From Candidatus Roseilinea sp. NK_OTU-006 (GTDB lineage Bacteria > Chloroflexota > Anaerolineae > J036 > Brachytrichaceae), in contig NZ_JAAFGM010000011.1 of assembly GCF_012931985.1 (NCBI RefSeq), positions 30,937 through 94,936 on the forward strand: 64,000 nucleotides of DNA, written 5' to 3'. A model generated the notes under the pieces. The model made no database searches. It saw nothing but the letters and a program-made list of their open reading frames with translations, and was not told the origin of the DNA. Positions 1-9,689 of the stretch are shown here, one piece after another. Every line of letters starts with the position of its first letter. Position 1 is the first letter of the stretch. Made by a program: the position numbers and the translations under genes.

Positions 1-1
1 C

Positions 2-1006
2 AAGGTATACACCGATCTCACCACCCGTCGGCTGATCGTGATGAAGAACGTCGAGGACATCAAAATCCTGGACTTCGAGGGGTTGGAGAGCGCTGGCGTG
101 TCGCGGCGCGAAGTGGCTAACAAGCTGTTCGACACGTACCTGCGCCAGGTGTTCGAGCACGGCTTTTTTCACGCCGACCCGCATCCTGGCAACCTGTTCG
201 TGCAACCGCTGGATCGCGCCACCGCGCGCGCGTGGAAGGTGCCGATCGGCCAAGGCACGCCCTTTCGTTTGACCTATGTGGACTTCGGCATGATGGGGCG
301 CATCCCGCCGGCCTTCATGCGCGAGCTGCGCGAATTTATCATCGCCGTGAGCTTAAAGGACGCGCGACGCTGGACGGCCGCCGCGCAGCGCATGGGGTTC
401 TTCCTGCCCGAAGCCGACCTGGACCGCGTGGAGCAGGCCGTCGGCGCACTGTTTGACCGCTTCTGGGGCGCGGCGGTGAACGACATCAGCAATGTCGAGT
501 TCGGCGAGATGTATGCCTTTGCCACCGAGTTCCGCGATTTGCTCTCCAGCTTGCCCTTTCAGATTCCGCAGAACGTGCTGTATCTGGGACGCGCGGCCAA
601 CATCCTGGCCGGCATGCTCACCGCGCTGGATCCGGCCTTTAACCCCTGGCGAGCGATTCAGGCCTTTGCAAGCGGCCTGGCCGGATCGACCACAGCGCGC
701 ACGGTGCAGGACGTGCTGAATGAGGGCGCGCGCCTGATCCGGCAGACGATACAACTGCCCAACCAAAGCGACGCATTTTTCTCACACGCGCTCAATGGGC
801 AGCTCGAGGTCCGCGCCCAGTTGAGCCCGAAGTCCACCGAGGATCTGCGACGCATCGAGGCCGGCGTATCACGGCTGACGTGGGCGGTGGCATTTGCGGC
901 GCTGCTGGTGTGCGGCACGTTGCTGACCATCAACGCACTAAGCGCCTTGGGCGCAGTCTGCCTGGCGTTGGCTGCGATTGCATTCTTCCGACTGTGGCTC
1001 TCATAA
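2..1006 (+). CDS. ABC1/UbiB-family kinase-like protein, 5' part missing
   Basis: The frame is open to the left edge, so the gene starts outside the window; about 334 C-terminal residues are visible. The motif FFHADPHPGN is the ATP/Mg-binding loop typical of ABC1/AarF/UbiB atypical kinases, and VDFGMMGRI a little later is the DFG-like metal motif of the family. The C-terminus holds two hydrophobic stretches after SRLTWAVAF, as in UbiB proteins that sit in the membrane. In other bacteria these proteins support isoprenoid quinone biosynthesis or lipid handling, but the biochemical role is often unproven, so no gene symbol is given. It is followed by a 65 bp gap and the next gene on the same strand. 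Confidence 0.9.
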   Translation, partial: KVYTDLTTRRLIVMKNVEDIKILDFEGLESAGVSRREVANKLFDTYLRQVFEHGFFHADPHPGNLFVQPLDRATARAWKVPIGQGTPFRLTYVDFGMMGRIPPAFMRELREFIIAVSLKDARRWTAAAQRMGFFLPEADLDRVEQAVGALFDRFWGAAVNDISNVEFGEMYAFATEFRDLLSSLPFQIPQNVLYLGRAANILAGMLTALDPAFNPWRAIQAFASGLAGSTTARTVQDVLNEGARLIRQTIQLPNQSDAFFSHALNGQLEVRAQLSPKSTEDLRRIEAGVSRLTWAVAFAALLVCGTLLTINALSALGAVCLALAAIAFFRLWLS

Positions 1007-1058
1007 CGCTGGCGTAAGCCGGGGCGCCTTGCCGGACCATAGCGCGCCTAGGCTGCTA

Positions 1059-1064
1059 TACAAT
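1059..1064 (+). promoter_or_regulatory. -10 box just before the start codon (leaderless type)
   Basis: TACAAT lies 7 nt upstream of the ATG at 1072, so transcription would begin at or next to the start codon. No convincing -35 box was found. There is no Shine-Dalgarno sequence in the gap. The same arrangement occurs at six other genes of the window. Confidence 0.45.
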
Positions 1065-1071
1065 CGCTCGT

Positions 1072-1707
1072 ATGGAGATTACGTGGTACGGACAAAGCTG
1101 CTTCCGCATGACCGAACGGGCCACGCTTGCCATCGTCACCGATCCTTATAGCGCCGACGCTGGCCTGGAGCCGCCCAAGCTGAAAGCTGATGTCGTCACG
1201 ATCAGCCGCGACCATCCGCGCCACAACAACATCAACGCGGTGATCGGCGCACAACGCGGCGACGTGCGTAAGATCACCGGGCCGGGCGAATACGAGATGG
1301 GCGGTGTATTCATCACCGGCGTGGCCATGCGGCCGGAGAAGAAAGGGGCGCATCAGAAATGCACGGTCTATGCCTTCAACTTCGACGGACTCAGCGTGGC
1401 GCATTTGGGCGGGCTGGCTTTCGTCCCCACGCAGTCGCAGATTGATGCGCTTGAGACGGTAGATGTGTTGCTCGTGCCGATCAGCGGCGACGAGGAGCTC
1501 AACCCTGCACAGGCTGCCGAGGTGATCAGCATGATCGAACCCGCCCTCGTCGTCCCGATGGGTTATGGCCCGAAGAGCAAAGACAGCCTCAATAAGTTCC
1601 TGAAAGAGATGGGGCGGACCAGTCCACAGACGCAAGATGCGCTCAAGGTGACGCGCGGCAGCCTGCCGGAGGACACTCAGGTCATCCTGCTGGAGATGAA
1701 GCATTGA
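1072..1707 (+). CDS. MBL-fold (UlaG-like) protein lacking metal ligands
   Basis: The 211-residue protein follows the small metallo-beta-lactamase fold family related to UlaG: MEITWYGQSCF at the N-terminus, GPGEYEMGGVFI near residue 70, and a C-terminal VVPMGYGP. The usual metal-binding signatures are changed. The HxHxDH loop reads RDHPRH at residues 46-51, the HLGDLG-type motif reads HLGGLAF, and the PMHYG motif reads PMGYG. It probably does not bind two zinc ions and may be a binding or structural protein. A -10 box 7 nt upstream suggests a leaderless transcript. A 92-residue gene follows after 24 bp. Confidence 0.8.
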   Translation: MEITWYGQSCFRMTERATLAIVTDPYSADAGLEPPKLKADVVTISRDHPRHNNINAVIGAQRGDVRKITGPGEYEMGGVFITGVAMRPEKKGAHQKCTVYAFNFDGLSVAHLGGLAFVPTQSQIDALETVDVLLVPISGDEELNPAQAAEVISMIEPALVVPMGYGPKSKDSLNKFLKEMGRTSPQTQDALKVTRGSLPEDTQVILLEMKH

Positions 1708-1731
1708 CGCCGCTCATCGCCATCCATCGCC

Positions 1732-2010
1732 ATGGTTAGACTCATCTTCAGTTGGAACATCAAATCGGATGAAGAGACTGCCTATTTTGAGTTCATCGTG
1801 CAGGAGTTCGCGCCGAAGATCATCAAAATGGGTATTCGTCCAACCGAGGCTTGGTACACGGTATACGGCGAGGGTCCGCAGATCATCATGCCGGCCGTCG
1901 CCGCCGACCAGGAATCGCTCCGGCAAGTGCTGGAAAGCGAGGAATGGCTTGAGCTGGTGAACAAGCTCAAGAATTTCGTCACCGACTACCAGTACCGCAT
2001 CCTCGACTGA
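1732..2010 (+). CDS. Conserved small protein of unknown function
   Basis: This 92-residue acidic protein has no signal peptide or membrane segment. Its pattern of short strands and helices, with many aromatic residues (FSWNIK, YFEFIVQEF, AWYTVYG), looks like a ferredoxin-like or dimeric alpha-beta-barrel fold, but I do not recognise a named family. It follows the MBL-fold gene closely on the same strand and is probably co-transcribed. Its TGA stop directly abuts the TGA of the convergent prs gene, sharing the palindrome TGATCA at 2008-2013. Confidence 0.7.
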   Translation: MVRLIFSWNIKSDEETAYFEFIVQEFAPKIIKMGIRPTEAWYTVYGEGPQIIMPAVAADQESLRQVLESEEWLELVNKLKNFVTDYQYRILD

Positions 2011-2955
2011 TCACTCGTTGAATAGCTCGCCCACGCTGCGGCCTTCGTGCACGCGGCGGATCACCTCGGCCAGCAGCGGGCCGACAGACAGCACCTTGAT
2101 ATTCGGCAGCATGCGCTCCGGCGGGATGGGCAATGTGTTGGTTGTGACAAGTTCCTTCACCGGCAACGCCCGCAGGCGCTCGATCGCCGGCGGCGCGAGC
2201 ACCGGATGGGAGCAGCTCACGTAGATATCCCGCGCGCCGTGCTCTTTCACCACCCGCACGGTGTTTGCGATCGAGCCGCCAGTTGAGATTTCGTCATCCA
2301 CGATGATGACATTCTTGCCGTCCACATCGCCGATGACCGTCAGCGCTTCCGAACAGTTGTCGTTTCCGGTGCGGCGTTTCTCAACGAAGGCCATCGGCAC
2401 TTGGAGCCTGGCCGCGAAGTTGCGCCCCTTCTTGGCAAATCCTAGGTCGGCGGTCACAATCACCACGTCCTCAAGCTGTTTTTGGGCGAAGTATTCATTC
2501 AAGATGTGAAAGGCGGTGATCTCGTCGCCGGGGATGCTGAAGAAGCCCTGAATTTGCCCGGCGTGCAGATCCACCGTGATGTAACGATCGGCGCCGGCGA
2601 TCTGGATCATATCGGCCAGCAGGCGCGCTGTGATTGGCACGCGCGGCTGGTCCTTTTTGTCGCTCCGCGCGTAGGCCAGGTAGGGCACCACGACGGTGAT
2701 TCGGCCGGCGGAGTCACGACGCAGGCAGTCAATCGCGATGAGCAACTCCATGATGTTATCGCTCACCGGCGGGCACATGGTTTGGATCAGAAAGACGTCT
2801 TGCCCCCGCACACTTTCGTGTAACTGCACGAACAGGTTCTCGTTGGGGAATTTGATGATCTCTCGGCCGCTCAACGGCACGCCGAGATAATCCGAGATCT
2901 CTTGAGCGAGCGCAGGATGGCTGGTGCCGCTGAAAAGTTTGATGCCGCCGTACAT
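2011..2955 (-). CDS. prs: Ribose-phosphate pyrophosphokinase
   Basis: PRPP synthetase transfers pyrophosphate from ATP to ribose 5-phosphate, feeding purine, pyrimidine, His, Trp and NAD synthesis in the cytoplasm. The protein (314 residues from the chosen start) has the N-terminal KLFSGTSHPALAQEI segment, the catalytic flexible-loop region, the PRPP-binding signature VDDEISTGGSI, and VTADLGFAKKGR. I chose the ATG of MYGGIKLF rather than the ATG seven codons upstream because family members begin here. It runs convergently into the gene at 1732-2010 with no intergenic space. Confidence 0.96.
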   Translation of the reverse strand: MYGGIKLFSGTSHPALAQEISDYLGVPLSGREIIKFPNENLFVQLHESVRGQDVFLIQTMCPPVSDNIMELLIAIDCLRRDSAGRITVVVPYLAYARSDKKDQPRVPITARLLADMIQIAGADRYITVDLHAGQIQGFFSIPGDEITAFHILNEYFAQKQLEDVVIVTADLGFAKKGRNFAARLQVPMAFVEKRRTGNDNCSEALTVIGDVDGKNVIIVDDEISTGGSIANTVRVVKEHGARDIYVSCSHPVLAPPAIERLRALPVKELVTTNTLPIPPERMLPNIKVLSVGPLLAEVIRRVHEGRSVGELFNE

Positions 2956-3178
2956 GCTACACCGACCGCAATTCATGGCAGTCGCAAGAATGCCAGAGCC
3001 GTGACCCTCCCGGGGGGAAATCTTGAGCGCGGGGACGGTTCGACATCATACGCGCGCTGCATATTGTAGCGATGTCGCCGCTGCAAGCAATGCACGCGCT
3101 CAGGTGGATTCGACGCGGGTTCCACCCGCATCGCCGCCTCCAAGGCGTGGGCAACCCCGGCCTGGCTGCCGCTCGTAC

Positions 3179-4342
3179 TCAGTGCCTCACGGCGGCGACG
3201 ATCTGGTCGAGATGCTCGCGGGCGTGATCGGGCCAGGAAAGCATCCGCAACGCCAGGCGCCGGTAGCTGCCTTTGCGAGCGACGAACTCATCGGGCAGCG
3301 CGTTGAGCAACGCCACCGTCTCGGCTTCGTTGCGCTTGAGCTCGGTCAACAGTGCTTGAACGGTCGGGAAGCCGTTGATGACGGCGTCGAGCCGGATGCG
3401 CAATGCGCCGGTTGCCGCGTCATACCACGGCTCGTTGCCGGCGATCAAATCGGTGAGCCAGGTATGCAGGTTGCGTTCCTCCGCGATCAAGTGCGCCAGC
3501 ACATGGCGCGCGCTCCACTCGCCCGGCGCCGGCGCGCGAGCCGCCTTCTCTTCGCTCACACCCTTGAAGGCTTGCGTCAGGTCGCGGTTGACTTCGGTGT
3601 ATTTGCGCGCCACGATTTCGGCCAACTCCTCAGCGGTCGCCGGCACTTCGGGCGCCGGTCGCGCCGAGAGGGTGACGGTGGCATTCATCGTCTTGCCGTT
3701 GCGTCGGAAGACGACCTTGACCTTGTCGCCTGCGGCGTGGCCGTTCAATGCTGCGCCGATCGCGTTCCAGTTCGGGGTCTTCTTGCCGTTTACGCTCAGG
3801 ATCACGTCGCCTTGCTGCAGGCCGGCTTCACACGCGCCCATACCCTCGGTGACGCCGTCCAGCCGGACGCCTTCATCCCCCGGCTGTGTTTCGCTAATCT
3901 CCACGCCCAGCACCGGCTGCCGGGTCTGGCGTAGATCAATACCCGTCTCCAACACCGACTTGAGATTATCCAGCGCAGCATCCCATTTGGCCTGGCGCTC
4001 GTCGGCTGTCTTGATCCACAACTTGCTCTCGCTGGAATCGCTGAGCTGCAACGTGGTGACGTCATCTTTGGCGGAAAGGGTAATGACGCACTGGGAATAA
4101 GTTCCCTCCTCGTCGCCGCGCAAGTCGAGGGCGATCTTCTTCTCCGGGGTCAGGGCGGTATATTTGCCCATCAGGGCATGGCCATCCTCCCATTGACAGT
4201 ACAATCGGCCGCCCACGCGAGGTTGCACCATGGCACCGTCACAGAACCACTCCCGCAGCGATGTGGCATTGGTGAAAGCGCGATAAACATGGGCGATTGG
4301 GGCGTTGAGGGTGCGTTTGAGAGAGAGAGTCTTAGTAGCCAT
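3179..4342 (-). CDS. AHSA1/SRPBCC - PDZ - DinB three-domain fusion
   Basis: Three domains are readable in 387 residues. Residues 1 to about 135 are an AHSA1-like START/SRPBCC domain (LNAPIAHVYRAFT, LREWFCDGA, GGRLYCQWEDG). Residues about 145-230 are a PDZ domain (GVEISET, GACEAGLQQGDVILSVNGK). Residues about 235-387 are a DinB-like four-helix domain with histidines in the expected metal positions (WSARHVLAHL, and DHAREHLDQI near the end). SRPBCC domains bind hydrophobic ligands and DinB domains are often thiol-dependent metalloenzymes; the PDZ part may bind peptide C-termini. The joint function is unknown. It stands alone between prs and the export operon. Confidence 0.85.
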   Translation of the reverse strand: MATKTLSLKRTLNAPIAHVYRAFTNATSLREWFCDGAMVQPRVGGRLYCQWEDGHALMGKYTALTPEKKIALDLRGDEEGTYSQCVITLSAKDDVTTLQLSDSSESKLWIKTADERQAKWDAALDNLKSVLETGIDLRQTRQPVLGVEISETQPGDEGVRLDGVTEGMGACEAGLQQGDVILSVNGKKTPNWNAIGAALNGHAAGDKVKVVFRRNGKTMNATVTLSARPAPEVPATAEELAEIVARKYTEVNRDLTQAFKGVSEEKAARAPAPGEWSARHVLAHLIAEERNLHTWLTDLIAGNEPWYDAATGALRIRLDAVINGFPTVQALLTELKRNEAETVALLNALPDEFVARKGSYRRLALRMLSWPDHAREHLDQIVAAVRH

Positions 4343-4480
4343 GGCGCATCAGCGTAACTACAGCAACAAGCTCCTCTTTGCCGATACCGAATGTGCACGA
4401 GAGGGCATTTTGAGCAATCGAACGATATGTTCCGACTTTGCTCTTATGATAGCACATTCGTTCTAGACGGTCAAATGCGG

Positions 4481-5767
4481 TCACTCATAGCGCAGCGCCT
4501 CAATCGGGTTGAGTTGTGATGCGCGCCAGGCGGGATATACACCAAACAAGATGCCGACGAACACCGAAAAGCCAACTGCCAGGGCCACGGCGTCGGCCGT
4601 CACCAGCGCCGTGAATTGCCCCTGTGAGAGCAGCGCCACGAGGTTCGCCAGCGCCACGCCCAGCACAATGCCGACCAACCCGCCCAGCACGGAGAGGACG
4701 ACCGACTCGATTAAAAACTGCGTCAAAATCACACTGCGTCGCGCACCGATGGCCTTGCGCAGGCCGATCTCGCGCGTGCGCTCGGTCACGCTCACCAGCA
4801 TGATGTTCATGATGCCGATGCCCCCCACGAACAAAGAGATGCCAGCAATGGCCGCCAGGAAGGCCGTAACCGCGCCGGTGACTGCGCCGATGGTGTTGAG
4901 CAAATCGCGCTGGCTGGCGATCGAGAAATCATCCTCGTCCTGAAAGCTGATGCCGTGTCGCTCGCGTAGCAGGTCGGTCGCCTGCTGGATCACGGCGTCA
5001 ATGCGCGATTGGTCCACGGCCTGGATCAGGATGATGCCGACCAAAGGCTCCCCTTTGGCGTTGCGCTGCGGGAACAGGCGTTCGGTCGCCGTCGTGATTG
5101 GCATGAGGATCAAGTCGTCGTCGCTGCCCTCGGCGCCGCCCACGCGCTGGGCCAGCACGCCGACGACGCGGAGGAGCACACCGTTGATGCGGATATCCTG
5201 GCCGGTGGGATCGCCGCCGTTAGGGAAGAGCTTTCGATATGGCACGTCGCCCAGCACGACCACGCGCGAGCCGGCGCTCGTCTCCTCCTGCGTGAAATAC
5301 CGGCCGTACAGCAGCCGCGCGTTGTTGAGCGCGCGATATTCCGGCACGGTGCCCCGCACCCGCGTTTCGTATTTTTGCTCCCCGGCTACGGCCCGACCGG
5401 TGCCGCTCACGATCGGCGCGACGATCTTAGCGTCGGGGACGCGCGACTTGTCGCGCAACGCTTCGGCATCGGCCTGGGTGAGCGAGAGCGCCGTGCCGGC
5501 GCGCGCGCCGGGCGCGAATGCGCGAAAGCCGGCTCGGTTGGCGCCGCCGCCGATCTCGACCCGCGCCGGAAACACGAACACCAGATTCGATCCTTGCCCC
5601 TCGAACTGGCGGTTGATGAAATCCTGCACGCCGTTGCCGAGCGACATCAGCGCAATCACCGAGGTGACGCCGATGATGATGCCGAGCGTAGTCAACGCGC
5701 TGCGCAGTTTGTTGGCGGCCAGCGCGCGCAGGGCCACTTTCAGATTCTCGATGAACATCCTGCTCAA
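4481..5767 (-). CDS. MacB-like ABC transporter permease, copy 2
   Basis: The 428-residue protein has one N-terminal transmembrane helix (LTTLGIIIGVTSVIALMSLG), a large extracytoplasmic MacB_PCD domain, and three C-terminal helices including the FtsX core [30 protein letters not shown]. Such permeases work with a MacB/LolD-type ATPase to move lipoproteins, peptides or drugs by a mechanical cycle rather than by a transmembrane channel. It is the last gene of an operon with the adaptor, ATPase and another permease, 68 bp after that permease. It shares the overall plan of its neighbour, so the two may form a heterodimer. Confidence 0.92.
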   Translation of the reverse strand: MSRMFIENLKVALRALAANKLRSALTTLGIIIGVTSVIALMSLGNGVQDFINRQFEGQGSNLVFVFPARVEIGGGANRAGFRAFAPGARAGTALSLTQADAEALRDKSRVPDAKIVAPIVSGTGRAVAGEQKYETRVRGTVPEYRALNNARLLYGRYFTQEETSAGSRVVVLGDVPYRKLFPNGGDPTGQDIRINGVLLRVVGVLAQRVGGAEGSDDDLILMPITTATERLFPQRNAKGEPLVGIILIQAVDQSRIDAVIQQATDLLRERHGISFQDEDDFSIASQRDLLNTIGAVTGAVTAFLAAIAGISLFVGGIGIMNIMLVSVTERTREIGLRKAIGARRSVILTQFLIESVVLSVLGGLVGIVLGVALANLVALLSQGQFTALVTADAVALAVGFSVFVGILFGVYPAWRASQLNPIEALRYE

Positions 5768-5835
5768 ATTTGTGCTCCGACTTTCCGATTTCCCCGCTGA
5801 GGGGAGTTGGAAAGTCGGTAGCTGGACGGTTGCAA

Positions 5836-7082
5836 CTATTCGAACCTCAGCGCGTCAATCGGATTCAGCCGGCTGGCGCGCCGCGCGGGATAGATGCCGA
5901 AGAACAAGCCCACGGCGACCGAAAAGCTCACGGCCAAGAGCACGGCCCCCGGCTGCACGATGGCGCTGAAGTCCACGAATCGCGTGACGCCGAGCGCAAT
6001 CCCCACGCCGATCATGATGCCGATCAGGCCGCCGATGACCGACAGCACAACCGCCTCGATTAAGAACTGGCCCAGGATGGCAGCCGGCGTCGCGCCGATG
6101 GCCTTGCGCAGGCCGATCTCGCGCGTGCGCTCGGTCACGCTCACCAGCATGATGTTCATGATGCCGATGCCGCCGACCAGCAGCGAGATGGCCGCGATCG
6201 CGCCCAGGAACAGCGTGAGCACGCTTGTCACGGCGCCAAACGTATTCAACAACTCGGTCTGGCTGATGATCGAGAAATCGTCGTTGTCGTCTGGAGCGAG
6301 CCGATGGCGTTCGCGCAAGATGTCACGCGCGATCGCCTCGATCTGCGGCCGAGCGGCGTCGCTGGTGGCCTGCAAGTAGATCGTGGACACGAGGCGTTCG
6401 CCTGTGAGCGCCTGAGCCTGACGCTGGAAGAGGCGCTCTTGCGCCGTGCTGAGCGGAATGAACGCGATCGCATCCTGGTCGCCGAGGAAGGATGACCCTT
6501 TCGACTCCATGACGCCGATCACGCGGAAAGGCACGTCGTTGATCTTCACCACTTTGTCGAGCGGGTCTTCGCCGGGGAAGAGGTCGTTGACCACGGTCTG
6601 GCCGAGCACGACCACGCGCGCCCGGCTGTTGTTGTCGGCTTCCTCGATGAACCGGCCGCTCATTGCCCGCCAGTTGCGCACCGCTGAGAAGCTGGGCGTG
6701 ACGCCGCTGACTTGCACCTGCGACGTCCGCGAACCGTAGGAGAAGTTGCCGACCGAGGTGAAATCGGCAGCGTGCGCCTCGATGTTCGGCGCGCCGGCCA
6801 CCACCGCGCGGTAGTCGCCCATCGTCAAAAAGGATGACTGCCCAAACGGATTTTGCCCGCCGCCGGGGCCGCGCTGGATTCGGCCCGGCACAATGCCGAG
6901 CAGGTTCGTCCCCGAACTGGCGAACTGGTCATTGATGTATTGTTGCACGCCCGCGCCGATGGCCATCAAGGCGATCACTGCGCCAATGCCGATGCTGATC
7001 CCGATCATCGTCAGGAATGCGCGCAACTGGTTGGCGCCCAACGCGCGCAGCGCCAGCTTGATTGCCTCCACAAGGTCTATGT

Positions 7083-7086
<4 letters not shown>
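5836..7086 (-). CDS. MacB-like ABC transporter permease, copy 1
   Basis: The 416-residue permease has an N-terminal helix ([20 protein letters not shown]), an extracytoplasmic MacB_PCD domain and three C-terminal helices with [20 protein letters not shown]. The segment [18 protein letters not shown] is identical to that of the downstream permease, so the pair arose by duplication while the outer domains diverged. Its start overlaps the end of the ATPase gene by 4 bp (ATGA), which implies translational coupling. Substrate cannot be told from sequence; the lipoprotein adaptor upstream points to export of a small hydrophobic compound or peptide. Confidence 0.93.
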
Positions 7087-7886
<800 letters not shown>

Positions 7887-7914
7887 TTGATCTCCGCTGC
7901 TTACGGCTCAGGCT

Positions 7915-7940
7915 GGTAATTGGTGATTGGTAATTGGTGA
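7915..7940. repeat. Short direct repeat
   Basis: The 12-mer GGTAATTGGTGA occurs at 7915-7926 and again at 7929-7940, separated by TT, in the AT-richer gap between the adaptor and ATPase genes. It could be a regulator site or simple replication slippage; nothing else in the window matches it that I noticed. Confidence 0.6.
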
Positions 7941-8018
7941 CGACACCGGATGAGGCGGCGGTCGCGCCTAGGCGGAGCGCCATGAGTGACCAATGACGCA
8001 TCACCGACTCGCCATCCC

Positions 8019-9530
8019 TTACTGGCCCAAAAGGTTTGGCGCGCTGGGCGCGACGACGACATCGCCGGGCTTCGCGCCGGAGAGGATCTCGCTAAACGCA
8101 TCGTTGCGCAGGCCGGTCTTGACCTCCACCTCGGTCACTTGCTGATCGTTCACCCGCACGGTGAGGAAGGTCTTGCCGCTGTTCCGGTCGCGGCGCACGG
8201 CCCAGTTCGGCGCCAGCAACACGCCGTCGCGCCGGTCGAGCACAATGGAGGCGTTCGCCGTCATGCCGCTGCGCAGCTCCACGTCCTTGGCGGCGTCAAC
8301 GCTCACGCGCACGTCATATGACACCACGCCGTTGACCAGCTTCGATGTCGGGGAGATGCGCATCACCTTACCCTTGACCTCGACGCCCGGCAGCGAGTCT
8401 AACGTGACGTTGACCTCCTGGCCCACTTTCACCTTAGCGATATCAATCTCGTCTACGGTGATGTCAATGTGGTACTTTGAGAGGTCAACCACGACAGCAG
8501 CCGGTTGTCCGCCGGCGCCGACGGTTTCGCCCACCTTCACGTTCAACTCGGCAATGACGCCGTCAATCGGCGATTTGAGCGATGCTTGCTCGAGTCGGCG
8601 CTGCGCTTGTTTAACCTGAATCTCGGCCAGCTTCACCTGATTATTGGCGCTGGCGACCTGAATCCCGGCGTTCTTGACCTGTAGGCGCGCCTGCCGAAGT
8701 TGCGCCTCGGCTTGGTCGAGATCGAATTGCCGCGCCGGGGTGAGTATTTTGTCGAGGTTTGCTCGCGCGTTGAGCACCTGCTGCTCGGCAGCCTTGATCT
8801 GAGCCTCATCTGCGCCTGCGGCGATCTTGTCGTATTGCGCCTTGGCGGAGTTGTAGTTGTTGGTCGCCTGCTCGAGTTGGAGCGCAGCCGGGCTGGCGGC
8901 GATGCCGGCCGGATTGAGCCTGAAAGCGACGTCGTAGGCGCTTTGCGCCTGGCGCAGCGCGGCTTCCGCATTGCGCAGCGCGGCTTCGGCTGCGGCCAGC
9001 TCTTCCGGCGTCGGCCCGGCCTTCAGCTTGTCTAGGTTCGCCTGGGCGGCGGCCAGCGCCGCCCGTGCGGCGCTCACCTCGCTCGGTCGCGCGCCCGACA
9101 CGGTGCGGCTGTAGTTGGCCATGGCGACAATTTCCTGCGCCTTTGCATTCTCGACGGCGGTTTCAGCCTGAGCCAGCCCGTGCTTGGCTTGTTCGAGAGA
9201 GGCCTGCGCCTGAGCCAGCGCCAGCTCTAGATCGGCTGTATCCAGCCGAGCGATCACATCGCCCTTCTTCACCGCATCGCCTCGCTCGAAGAACACTTCG
9301 GCCACGATGCCGGGCTGTTGGAAGGTCAACCGAACTTCGGCTGCGGGCTCGATGTTGCCGGTCGCGTTGACGGTGGCGGTCAGGGTGCCGTTTTCGAGGA
9401 CGGCTACGCGTTGAGAGGCGGTGTTGGCCGTGGCGCCTGGCCGAGCGCATGCCCCCAACAGCAATGCGCCCGCCAGCGCTGCAGCTGCATAGATCAACTC
9501 CCGATGATCGCGATCCAAGCGTGTGTTCAT
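8019..9530 (-). CDS. HlyD/MacA-like membrane fusion lipoprotein
   Basis: This 503-residue protein is the periplasmic or extracytoplasmic adaptor of the MacB-like exporter. It has a lipoprotein signal with lipobox LLLGAC near residue 30, a biotinyl-lipoyl half motif (FFERGDAVKKGDVIARLDTADLE), a long alpha-helical hairpin rich in Ala, Gln and Glu (roughly residues 120-310), the second lipoyl half (SPIDGVIAELNVKVGETV) and a beta-barrel domain. The start MNTRLDRDHRE was chosen over an ATG 18 codons upstream because the lipobox spacing is then normal and the upstream AGAGAG can serve as ribosome-binding site. It leads the export operon and is divergent from the DtxR-like gene. Confidence 0.93.
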   Translation of the reverse strand: MNTRLDRDHRELIYAAAALAGALLLGACARPGATANTASQRVAVLENGTLTATVNATGNIEPAAEVRLTFQQPGIVAEVFFERGDAVKKGDVIARLDTADLELALAQAQASLEQAKHGLAQAETAVENAKAQEIVAMANYSRTVSGARPSEVSAARAALAAAQANLDKLKAGPTPEELAAAEAALRNAEAALRQAQSAYDVAFRLNPAGIAASPAALQLEQATNNYNSAKAQYDKIAAGADEAQIKAAEQQVLNARANLDKILTPARQFDLDQAEAQLRQARLQVKNAGIQVASANNQVKLAEIQVKQAQRRLEQASLKSPIDGVIAELNVKVGETVGAGGQPAAVVVDLSKYHIDITVDEIDIAKVKVGQEVNVTLDSLPGVEVKGKVMRISPTSKLVNGVVSYDVRVSVDAAKDVELRSGMTANASIVLDRRDGVLLAPNWAVRRDRNSGKTFLTVRVNDQQVTEVEVKTGLRNDAFSEILSGAKPGDVVVAPSAPNLLGQ

Positions 9531-9566
9531 GTGAACTCTCTCTGACTTAAGCTGGAAGTGGAATGA

Positions 9567-9585
9567 GATGTTCTCATCGAACATC
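9567..9585. promoter_or_regulatory. 19 bp palindrome, candidate operator between divergent genes
   Basis: GATGTTC-TCATC-GAACATC is a perfect 7 bp inverted repeat with a 5 bp spacer, lying 36 bp upstream of the adaptor start and 104 bp upstream of the DtxR-like regulator start. Its 19 bp length equals that of DtxR-family operators, though the sequence is not the classical DtxR box. Binding by the neighbouring regulator is inference. Confidence 0.45.
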
Positions 9586-9689
9586 CGACAAAGCTGCTCG
9601 ATTCTATCGGCGCAGGATTAACGCTGGATAAGTCACTGCGCATGCGTGCCGCAGCGCGCCAGCGCGCTGTGCAATAATCTGGAGCCGAA

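Noticed and set aside
2956..3178. Possible gene between prs and the AHSA1-PDZ-DinB gene
   Set aside because: Open frames here are short, start without a ribosome-binding site and translate to Arg/Pro-rich sequence; nothing recognisable was seen in this gap.
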